A stretch of 64,000 nucleotides of DNA from Buddleja alternifolia (taxonomy: Eukaryota > Streptophyta > Magnoliopsida > Lamiales > Scrophulariaceae). The translations under genes were made by a program, and so were the position numbers. Positions 21,773 to 32,700 of the stretch are shown piece after piece (position 1 is the first letter of the stretch; every line of letters starts with the position of its first letter). The notes under the pieces are model-generated. The model ran no database searches, was not told the origin of the DNA, and saw nothing but the letters and a program-made list of their open reading frames with translations. The stretch is taken from NCBI GenBank assembly GCA_019426215.1, contig CM033397.1:22632480-22696479 (forward strand), written 5' to 3'.

Positions 21773-23949
21773 TGAAAGTGTTATGTGCCAAGCGAGCCAT
21801 CTGTTGGCTTGAACATTAACACTGTGTCAGTCTTATCATTAAGATTACATCAAACATGTTACGAAATGCTTCTTTATTGTTATAACTAGTGATAGTATAG
21901 ATAAAGAGCCCATGGATTACATATGGTTAGGGGAGGCAGTCAGGGAAAACATATGCAATGCTCTCAAAGACCGTAATCCTAAATATTGTTCCAAGTCATA
22001 GAGGCTGTGAGATGTAGGATATCACTGGCCTCGTCAAGACTTGTTCATGCATGTAACTCTTCCGAGAGGTCAACGCGTTCCGTTGTTGATGCCTTGCATG
22101 GCAATACATGTATGAAGATTCATACTGGATTATGGAATTGAACGGCCCCGCAAGGATTCCTCGTTGGTGCTTTCGAACTTGAAGTCCTTAGGTTTTCGTA
22201 GTGTGAGATAATCCTTAGACCTGAGATGTCATTGGAAAGGGTACTACCCACTCTGCTTTGATATGCACGTGCACTTTAGGAGAGTCATACGGCGTGTATG
22301 TTGGGTATAGTCTGGTAGTTACAGCGGAACAATTGACAGTCAGAGAGGGGATTCATCCAGGGTCACGAGTACTCGGAATTTCCTATGCTGTTGAGTGAAG
22401 CTGAATGATCGAAAAGTCTCTGGCCAGAGCATTGTCATATAAGAGGGATTGGTGATCCTTGCTTGGAAGACCATATCATTAGTTGAACCAACATAGTCAT
22501 AGTTTCCGGGACTAATAGGGTTTCGACCGTCGCCAAATCCTAGGTCTTAAACGGGAAAAAGATGAAGGGATTCGACTCACACAAAGATCGAAATCTGGAG
22601 AGTTTTGCATTTTTATCGTTAACATCTAGGAATTCGTGGCGACGTTGCTAGACATCGAACCACAACCAATAGGTGCCTTGGGTTAATTGGTGAAATTAAT
22701 TCAAGGCCTAGTTAATTATTATGAATAATTAATCTAGCCTATGGAAGGACTTATTGCTAGCTTGTTAATGAGCATAAGGGGCCACACACAATACTTAGTG
22801 TAGTACCTATTGGCTAATTAATTCTTTATGAATTAATGGAGAGATTAATTAATTGGAATTAATTAGTCGGAAAAAGGAATAAGTTAATTAAGTGGTCTTA
22901 ATTAATAATAGTCTTATAATTTAATGTTAGATTATTAAATTGGGAAAGACTAATTAATTAATAAGTAAAAGAGGAATATATATAGATTGCACATGTGTGG
23001 GCGTGTGTATGTGGTTTGACTTTGGTGGAGGATTTTATCTTGTCCACCAAGTCTATGTATATATATGTGTATATTTATTAAATATCTTATAATATATTTG
23101 GTAGTATCTATTCTAATTAATTAGTAACTAATTGATATGGAAAGATCTTATAAATATATATTGGGATAACTATCACGGATATGGTAAAGATCTATTCTAT
23201 TTAATTAGTGGACTAATTTTATGGAAATATCTTATTTGGATAGATCTTGTATATTTGGGTATGATCTCAAATATATGGAAACTTCTTGTTTGTTAATAAG
23301 TGGATCTAATTAACTATGGAAGAGAATAAAGATGGAAGAAGTCTTAAATATAATATATATATATATATATATATATAGTAGACGCCTATTTAGGAGTGTA
23401 TTTAAGGCTGTGAGAGTTTCCATATTTTGTGGACTCTCATCCTATATATATGTATTGATATTTTATTCCATAACCTAATTGAATTTTCACAAGTCAATTT
23501 TTCACTCTGCACAATTTAGATTGTGAAAAACTCTCTCCATCTTTTCTCTTCCACCTCTTTCACAAATATTCTTCCAATTCATGTGTTGAGTACAAAGAAC
23601 ACAAAATATATTTCTACCCATTTACATAAGCCAAGATTTGATATTCTCCTTGCTAGCACTGGTGGAGATAATCGAGAGTACGAGCTAAGGAGTGGATAAA
23701 CTTAGAGGCGCAACAATTGGGGCGCTAGGGCAAATCCATCCGGAGAGGTGTAGCAGGGAGTTGCTTAAAAAGACGTTGCTGAATTTTGCTCTTCAAGAGG
23801 TAAACACGAGTAAACTTCCTCCAGGATAGTTTTTGAATCCGATGATACCATGTCTACCTAGCCCTAATTTCGGGGATGAAGCTTTAATTATGTAAAATTA
23901 TATGTCTTTTGCTGAGCCGGCGTCCCCGAGGGTTGTGTCGATCCCAACA
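21773..23949 (+). repeat. 3' LTR of copia B
   Basis: It starts TGAAAGTGTTATGTGCC after a polypurine tract and ends GTCGATCCCAACA, which parallels the AACCCAACA end of element C's LTR. About 2177 bp. It includes an (AT)n run at about 23353-23377. The start is TGAA rather than TGTT, and no second LTR is available to confirm the edges, so the limits are approximate. Confidence 0.7.
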
Positions 23950-25115
23950 ATATTAATACATAATATTGACGTATGAATGCAAGTCAATTGACGTATTATT
24001 TTGTGAAATCGACGTATGATTGTTTATCAATTGACGTATGAATTCGAGTCAATTGACGTATGAATGCTAGTCAATTGATGTATTATTATCTATTAATCGA
24101 CGTATAAGTACACTTAATATGACGTATTAATACATAATATTAACGTATCAATGCAGGTCAATTGACGTATTATTGTAAATTAATCGACATATAGGTACAC
24201 TTAATATGACGTATTAATACATAGTATTGACGTATGAATGCTAGTCGATTGATATATTGTTGTCTATCAATCGACGTATAGATACACTTAATATGACGTA
24301 TTAATACATAATATTGACGTATGAATGCAAGTCAATTGACGTATTATTTTCTGAAATTGACGTATGATTGTTTATCAATTGACGTATGAATGCTAGTCAA
24401 TTAATCTATCAATCGACGTATAGGTACATTTAATATGACGTATTAATATATAATATTGAAGTATGGTTGCAGGTCAATTAACGTATTATTTTATGGAAAT
24501 CGACGTATGGTTGTCAATCAATTAACGTAATAATACATTTAATATGATGTAATAGTACATGTCAATTGACATATGAATGCAAGTCAATTGACCTCTTATT
24601 TTATATCTATCAATGTATAGGTACACTTAATATGACGTATTAATACATAATATTGACGTATGGTTGCAAGTCAATTGACGTTTTATTTTCTGAAAACGAC
24701 TTATGGTTGTCTATCTATTGACATAATAATACATTTAATATGACGTATTCGTACATTTCAATTGACGTATGAATGTTAGTCAGTTGACTTGCAACCATAC
24801 GTATTAGTACATTCAAATTGATGTATGAACGCAAGTCAATTGACGTATTATTGTATATCTATCGACGTATAGGCACACTTAATATGATGTATTAATACAT
24901 AATATATATTGACGTATGGTTGCAAGTCAATTGACGTAATATTTTCTGAAAACGACGTATGGTTGTCTATCAATTGACGTAATAATACATTTAATATGAC
25001 GTATTAGTACATTTAAATGAACGTATAAATGCTAGTCAATTGACGTATTATTGTCTATCAATCGACGTAGAGGTACACTTAATATGACGTATTAGTACAT
25101 AATATCAACATATGA
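23950..25115. repeat. Complex AT-rich array built on TGACGTA / TCAATTGACGTAT units
   Basis: The word TGACGTA (or TTGACGTAT, ATCGACGTAT) recurs every 15-40 bp across the block. It is embedded in larger units such as TATTAATACATAATATTGACGTATG (seen near 23953, 24124, 24212, 24299, 24440, 24636 and 24890; given here as a composite of shorter shared words). Two neighbouring higher-order units have a spacing of 87-88 bp (24124, 24212, 24299). Around 24780-24805 the orientation flips (GCAACCATACGTATTAG). No coding potential. Confidence 0.85.
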
Positions 25116-25123
25116 ATGCATAT

Positions 25124-25830
25124 AAATTTTAGCTTATGTTTGAAGGAAAAACTGTTTAGTTCTAGACATTTCTTTATAATGTGTCATACTATTTCAGAAA
25201 GCCCTATATATCTAATTTTAAAAGAAAAAATAGTTTATTATTTCGAGCATCGTACAGTGCATTATGGGCTTTCTCGTGAAGTCACGCAAAACTGCCGACA
25301 AATTTTAGCTTACGTTTGTAGACAAAACTGCTTCATCCTAAACGTATCTTTATAATGTGTCATACATATTAAGAACTCACTATGTGTCTATTTTCAAAAT
25401 AAAATAACGATTTATGATTTGAGCATCCCACAACGCGTTATAGAATTTCTCGTAAGATTGCGCAAAACTATAGAAAATTTTTAGCTTATGTTTGAATGAA
25501 AAACTGTTTCATAATAGATTGTTCATGACAATATGTTATACATTTTATGAAAGCCCTATGTGTCTACTTTGAAATAAAAAAAACGGTTTATGATTTTGAG
25601 CATTCTACAATGCGCTATAGACTTTCTCGTGAAATTGCACAAAACTGTCATTAAATTTTAGCTTATGTTTGAATCAAAAACTGTTTTATACATGACATTT
25701 ATTGATAAAGTGACATACTTATTTAGAAATCCCTATGAGTCTACTTTCAAAAGAAAAAACAGTTTATGATTCTGAGCACATTACAACGCGTTATAGAATT
25801 TCTCGTAAGATTGCGCAAAACTGTTAAATA
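25124..25830. repeat. Tandem array, four copies of a ~176-bp repeat
   Basis: The marker AAATTTTAGCTTA...GTTTG starts at 25124, 25300, about 25476 and 25653. The shared AGCTTA begins at 25131, 25307, 25483 and 25660, giving spacings of 176, 176 and 177 bp. Each unit also carries AAAACTGTTT, a TAATGTGTCATAC-like segment, GAGCAT..TACA.TGC and CTCGTAAGATTGCGCAAAACTG near its end. The array is followed by TACGTCGA words that link it to the preceding TGACGTA block. Confidence 0.88.
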
Positions 25831-26446
25831 TCAATTGAAAATACGTCGATTGTGCACGAAATATACGTCGAACATGGCTTATGAGTACGACAGTTGTTGT
25901 TCGTATGAAATTCAAAAATAAAAATAAAAATTGTACTCAGAACAGAGTCAATATGGATTTCGGATTGTTCCTTTTATCATGGAGAACAAAATGGTGTCAC
26001 TTTTGAACAATTTCAATCGCCGAAAAAGTCTATGTAATCGGATTTGTGGTGAAGGGAAAAAGAAAAAAAAAGAGGAAAGAGAAGAGAGAGTGGAGAAGAA
26101 GGTGAATAAAAAAATAATAAAATAAGAGGTATTTTCGTCTTTTCAAGTGGATAGAGAGTGAATCCAAACTTATATTAGCAACTAGAGAGTGACGAGTGTA
26201 TTATTATAAGTGGGGACTGATTTTTAATTTTTGGGATTAGGAACTTTTGACCAATTTTCCCATAAAATAATTTGAGTGGTGAATAAATTTAATTAAAATA
26301 TAATCCAACGATTTGAAGAGAGAATAATTTGATTTCGTGTTAATTTTCAACCTACATATTGGGTTTATCGTTGAATGTGAAAATAGCAAAACCCTTTTGC
26401 TGCGACAGCCGCTACTACACTCTAAAAGGGTAGGGTTCAACTTGGC
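25831..26446 (+). other. Upstream flank of the RMT2-like gene
   Basis: It contains TACGTCGATTG and ATACGTCGAACATG words (25850-25875) that continue the array motif, then a purine-rich stretch (26055-26110) and AT-rich sequence up to the ATG at 26447. The region just before the ATG (26395-26446) is the likely 5' UTR. No clear TATA box can be singled out. Confidence 0.4.
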
Positions 26447-26726
26447 ATGGAGGAGAAGAGAGAGGAATCGCTGTGCGAGGCTGCCCGAAAGGGTGATATC
26501 GGCAGAATAACATGTTTGATAGCATCTGGAGCTGATGTCACCTACTTCGATGGTGAGGGCCTAACGCCACTTATGCACGCCGCCCAAAATGGCCGTGCCG
26601 ATGTGGTGAAGGCACTTCTCGACGCCGGCGCCCCCTGGAACGCTCTCTCCCCTTCCAATCTCTCCGCCGGAGACTTTGCCATGGAAAATGCCCATCAATC
26701 CGCCTTCGACATTCTTGTCAATGCAG
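26447..26726 (+). CDS. RMT2-like gene, exon 1 (ankyrin part)
   Basis: Starts at the ATG of MEEKREESLCEAARKG and ends AATGCAG before the GT at 26727. It encodes residues 1-93 plus one base. The open frame runs on a further 68 bases into the intron, but exon 2 continues the family sequence only from this donor. Confidence 0.9.
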
Positions 26727-29700
26727 GTCCAGCTCCCTCTTTTCATTTCATTTTTCTCGTTTGGAAAGAAATGGTTCTCTTGCTTGTGCTTTAGGTATTT
26801 TATTTTGCCGCTTAGCTTATTTGTCACCCAAAGTGTACACTGTGAGCGATAGCAATACAAAATGAACTTGAGATAATTTTTTCATCTATATTGCAAGTAA
26901 GGTATCATACTTCATGATTATGCAGTGTGCTTGGATGTGAGAACCTTGATAGCAGGATAAGTTATCCCAGTATCGATGTTGTTTACGTTCATCTTTCAAG
27001 AGTTGTAATTTGAGTTAAAAATACCAGGTTTTTGTTAAATTGATTATACACCTATTCATATGCAACACAAATTGAATTTTGCTGGAGTTAGTTCTGCTTT
27101 TCAATCATATGGTTGTTGGAGTGTGATTTTTTGTCCGATCCAAGGGCAGGACTAATCATCAACTTCATTTCGGTTTGAAAGTCTCACTTGAATCATGAAT
27201 TTTTATTGAGCAGAAACCCTCTATAATGGTTGAGTTAGATGCAAGCTCAAGTTTTGGTTTGAAATTAATGTCGCACATGCATCTAACACGTGCTATGAAA
27301 GAGTTAATTTGAGTAAAATCAGTCTATTACATTTACACTAGTCAATAAATCATGTCAACTTTGGAAATGTGTGTATTCCCCTTTGCAATATCAAATATTT
27401 ATAAGCAAAGGGGTGTGGCCTAGTGGTCACAAGGCTTTCAGCCGTGAGAACCCACTTGGGTTCGAAACCCAGGAGAAGGGGATGGGGAGAAGGGGATGGG
27501 GAGAAGGGGATGGGGGGTTTACTCCTACATCCTCCCTTGGGGATCCCTACGCTTATTGAGCCCGTCGCCTATGGGTAACCTAGGGCGAATTACTGTTAAC
27601 CGTCCGTAACAACACGGAATCGAACAAATAATATAGTGAAAGTAAGATCGTCTCCACAGGGAAGGTTATCAAGTACCAAACAAAGTTTATCTTATTATTT
27701 AGACTATCGATTATCAAAGATTTGAGATTTTAACTAATTAAAAGCAGAAATTTAACAAGAAAATGATTTAATTGTAAATAACTAAAACAGATATGATTAA
27801 CACGAATAATCAATTAACGAAAGGCCTAGGGATTAAGATTTCATCAAGGTATTTCTATGGATTATTGACTTTTAATGGATTATCATTCTTATTTAAATTA
27901 AAGACCCAATTTCCTTAAATACACGAATACTCTCCCGAGATCTTCATGAGTACCCACCTAAATTAATTAACGTCACTCCCATGATCAAAAACTAATTTAG
28001 ATGAATCCATTAAGTTCTATGAATATTGTTTACTAGTCTCATGCAAAATTACCAATATCCCTAATAAGCAATTTACACATGTCTATTAAATCCGAACCAA
28101 TAAACTAATTCACCTCCCGGTACTTCTTAATTTATCTTAAATCATGCAATTGGTGATCAATCAATTACAAGCATTAAACACTCATTAATAGATAAACCAA
28201 ACAAGAAATCACATCCATCAATCATCAATAATCCAAATCAATACACAAGACTACATCTTAAACCCTAGAAAATAATTTAGCTATACATAATTAAAGAAAA
28301 ACAAGAAATAAATTGCATAAACATAAAGTTACTCATGTTCAACAATGGAGGATTGGAAGAATACAACTTGAGAAGATGAAGCTTTTCTCCAAGAACTCTT
28401 CTCTAAGAACTCTTCAAGATCTCTTTTCTCTCTCTAGAAGTCTTCTTTTTCTCCAAAATCTACTTTTATTGTGCAAGAATGAATTATTCTTCCACCTCAC
28501 TCTAGCCTATAAAATGTTTTTGCCACTTTTTTTTAACTAAAAAGGAGTCTTAGATACATAAATTATGCTCATCCAAGTCATAAAATCGGCCCACAAAAAT
28601 ATAAAAATCCGCAGCTGCATAGCTGTTTGTGCAGTTGCCTGTGCAGAAATTTTTCTCTTCATTTTTCTTCAACGAAACATTCTCGTTTGGCCTTTCTAAT
28701 GCATTTCTTCACATCCTCTTGGATAGCCTTCATTATTCTCGTAATAAATACTCCTTCAACTCATCAAAATCATCGCTTTTATGCCTACAAAAGCATTGAA
28801 ACGACTTAGAAATCAAAATACATAAATTAGGCTAAAAATAAAGGAAAAGACTAACAACAAGGCATAAAATAAAGATAAATGTGAGGTAAATCATAATGAA
28901 AATATGTAAAATATGAGACCTAACAAACACCCCACACTTAACCTTTACTCGTCCTCGAGTAAATCCAAACAAAACAAAAACAAAAATAAAGATAACACCA
29001 CTTTCGTAGGGAACACGATTGCACTTAGCATGTGCAACAAGCCGTTAAACCCCTAGGTTACCCCTAGTGGACGAGTTTTGTCTCGTGAGGGTTTGCAGAG
29101 AATATACCCACAAAATTCATGACAATCGTCTATCTGCCTCATCGTTCATCAAATCAGCAACTAGTCACAACATTTATGACTCCCCACAATCATCACACAT
29201 AAACCAATAAACACGTAGAATCATTATTTTTCCACATATGAACATCTTTACTCTCAAGTCATCACACTAATCCCAAACAAGTTCAATTTCATATACATCC
29301 ATTCGTGCTTGATTTATGAATTCTAGCAAGGGAACATCTCAGTTATTGCAAGCAAGAACACAACATCTATCATATTTCATCCTCGTTCACTTTCTTCGTT
29401 CAAAATTTATCAACCCGTGCAATGTCTCGCTAATCAAGCTTTCTATGTCACCCTTGTAACGAGTTTTGGGCCAATGACTCTCAAACCAGTCGGTTTTAAG
29501 GCACTAGGTGTCAAGACACCCCAACGGACTTAATCACTCAAGTGACAAAGGCTAGAAACGAAACTGGGTGATTTTAGCTTTCATTAACCACTGAATCAAC
29601 TTTCTTTCCTTATTTTCTTCATCGATTTTTTTTTTCTTTTTTCCATTTTCTCGACTTTCCTTCAATATCACCATGTATCAAAAAAAATATGTAATTGCTT

Positions 29701-32700
29701 TTATCTCCCCGATCAATCCCTTTTACTAAAACTCGTGTGTAGTGTGTAAAGATGCATAGAAATTTTACAAATTTCAGGCTCAACGATCAAACTCAATAAA
29801 AAGAGTATCCATGTACAGAAATCAAATTCATATGTTTATCTAGTCAAGAGCTCAAATATGGGAACACAAATATTATGAACAAGTCAACCAATTTTCAGCA
29901 ACAACTCAGCAAAAATTGACGTATGCCCAATTCTTTCACCACTTAACCACATTACCCCACACTTGAGCAATTCAATACACGCAATCACAATTCACAACAA
30001 TTTTCACCAATTAGTCATATTACCCCACATTTAACCAATTCAATATACTCTAATCTCAATTCACAACAAGCAAGCAATCCACCCCACACTTAAAGCAACA
30101 CATTGTCCTCAATGTATTTTATTGATACCGATATGTATGGACAAAAAACAGAATGAATTTGAAATAAGAGCAAAAGAAATACTCCCCTATGAATGTGAGT
30201 GATGGCCTGGGAGTTGGTAGTGTGCGTAGTGATCGGTGGTAGTCACTGGAAGACCCCATTTCTATTCGAGCTCGCTTCCACATAGGGAGACAAAATCCAA
30301 ACGACCTGCTGAAATCGGCTTCCCCATGAAAGACAACCGGCATAGTAAACAAATTTGCCCAAAAGAGGCGGCGAAGCGGGGTGTTGGATGAAGAAGTAGA
30401 CGGTGGTGGTTAAAGGCGGCGCCGGATCTGTGAATGGGAGAAGACGACGGCGGAGTGGTGGTCTTGAATTACGCTCGGTCGCGCGTGGCTTTGTGGTTGA
30501 GTGCGGCGATGGCGGCGGAGGTTGATTGTGAGCTTGAAGACGGCGAGCAGCGGCGAGGCGTGGAGGTTGGCTGGAGAATGAGACAGATCGAGAGACGGCG
30601 AAGGTTGAGACGATGGCGGCGATGGAGTACGACGATGTCGGCATTTTATGTGAGCTGTTGCTGGAGTGTGTACGGCGGCGAAGGTGATGGTAGAAGACGA
30701 CGGCGAGGAGGCGACGGGACTTGTGGTGGTTGGCGACGGGAGAAACGGGAGAGAGAGATGTTTGGCTGAAATGTGAGGGGGTGGAATGATTTTTGGGATT
30801 TTGACCCCACTTTTCAATTTTTTTGTATTTTTTTTTTCAAAAAAAAAAAAAAAAGGGTGCAAAAGTGCGAAAATTTTGCACAATTGTGCACGAAAATTGC
30901 ACAGTTGTGCACGGCGAGTTTGATCTTGTGCGAAAGTTTTGCACAACTGTGCTGAAAAATTGCACAACTGTGCACCTAAAAATTCTTCTAAGTGCGAAAA
31001 TTGTGCACAGTGGTGCGAAAATTGGCACAATTGTGCATCTGATTTACATTGTATAATGCCTCATGCACCTCGTTTTTCATGTTATTGACCTGCAATAAGA
31101 ATACATTTCATTAATAAAGCATTTGAGCACCGAAAAATAAAAATGAAATAAAATAAAATAAAACCTTCAAACATAAAATATTGAAAACAAAATAAGAAGA
31201 AAACGACAATGACAAAAATAACGAAAACTCTTGGGTTGCCTCCCAAGAAGCGCTTGTTTAAAGTCATTAGCTCGACTTAGACAAAATTATTGTTGAGTTT
31301 TGGCGAGGGAAATTGCTATCCCTCGAGGAATATCATCGCCTGAAAAATACAAAGCACGATTAATTCTTTTCATATCAGATATATTCCAACCTATTCCATC
31401 TTTCTTCCATTCCAAATCACTTAACCATCGGTCCAGTTCAGGTGTACATAGAGTAGAATGTACGATAACAGATAAAAATTCATTATTGCCAAGAAGAGCG
31501 TACCTGAGATATGGAGGAAGAGATTTAATTTTTACCTTAGGTCTAGAAGATATTTCGCGATACGACTCTAATGGATCTCTTTTACCTTGAGCAATTTCTT
31601 CTTTGATGGCCTCTTCAATCACATCCACTGAATAACATTTTTCTTCAAAAGGCGGAGATTTCATCACTTTATTTAAGTCGAACTCCACCTTCTCCTCTCC
31701 AATGTTCAACGCTAGCTTGCCAGCACGCACATCAATGACGGTTCCCGCAGTTGCGAGAAACGGTCTTCCAAGGATGATTGGTGTTTTCAAATTTTCATCC
31801 ATCTCAAGCACCACGAAGTCACATGGGATGTAGAACTTGTCGACTTTCACGAAAACGTCTTCTAATATTCCCATTGGGCGTTTTATGCTCCCATCCGCCA
31901 ATTGAAGTGACATCTTTGTGTTTTTAAGCTTTTGAAAGCCTAATTTCCTGCAAATTGAATAAGGCATTAGACTAACACTAGCTCCTAAATCACAAAGTGC
32001 TTTATCAAAGTGGAATTTTTCAATAGTGCAAGGAAGTGAAAAACTCCCTGGATCCTTTAGCTTTGGAGGAATGTTTCGTTGGATTATGGCACTGCATTCT
32101 TCATTCAAGGAGATTGTTTCCACGTCTTCTAATTTCTTTCTTTTGCTCAACAGCTCTTTGAGAAACTTCTCACAAACAGGCATCTGAGCCCGAGCATCTG
32201 TATACGGAATGTTGCGGTTCAACAGTTTAAGTGTTTGAAGAAATTTCTCTTGCTGCTTGTCCAACCTCTTGTGTTGCAACCTTTGGGGAAATGGAATTGG
32301 AGGAACATATGGTTTCACATATGGCTTCGGGATAACCTTTTCTGGCGCAACCTTGTCAGAAGATTCAAAGATTGAATTATCTTTCGTCACAAATGCATCT
32401 CTGTGTCAGCATGTGGTTCAAATTCTTCAATTATATTTTAGTTTATCAGAGTCACTGCATTACACTGTCCTCTCGGATTCTCCTCTGTTTGGCTAGGCAG
32501 TGTACCTTTTGACCTTGAATTCATAGAACTTGCCAATTGTCCAACTTGTAATTCCAGATTCTTCGTTGCTCCCACTACCAGATCAATTTTTGCTTCCAGA
32601 TTCTCAAACCGTTTTGCTGTTCCATTAGCAAGCTTTTCAATGGCTAATTCCCAAGCTTGTGGTTCTCGAGGTGGTGGTCCTTGCTGACTTGGTTGTTGAA

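Larger units (their letters stand above)
11307..23949 (+). mobile_element. Copia element B, remnants split by two younger insertions
   Basis: Element B is represented by a gag piece (11308-11772), degenerate internal sequence (11773-12806 and 21060-21772) and a 3' LTR (21773-23949). Copy A interrupts it at 11306/11307 and element C interrupts it between 12806 and 21060. The internal parts together are only about 2.2 kb, so most of pol is deleted. The order gag, RNase H tail, LTR on one strand shows that the scattered pieces belong together. Its 5' LTR would lie left of the window. Confidence 0.72.

Noticed and set aside
23950..25830. CRISPR array
   Set aside because: Plant nuclear DNA; the units are contiguous and diverged, with no unique spacers between constant repeats.
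27412..27472. tRNA gene
   Set aside because: A and B boxes are present, but no full acceptor stem or cloverleaf; it is the head of a SINE with its own target duplication.
28313..28809. Short open frames at 28313, 28627, 34588, 34918 and 56701
   Set aside because: They are repeated in each gypsy LTR copy and have no recognisable content; chance frames in LTR DNA.
30243..31030. Long open frames on both strands in the GC-rich block (133, 206 and 111 codons)
   Set aside because: Low-complexity, no domain, inside the gypsy element; composition explains the lack of stops.
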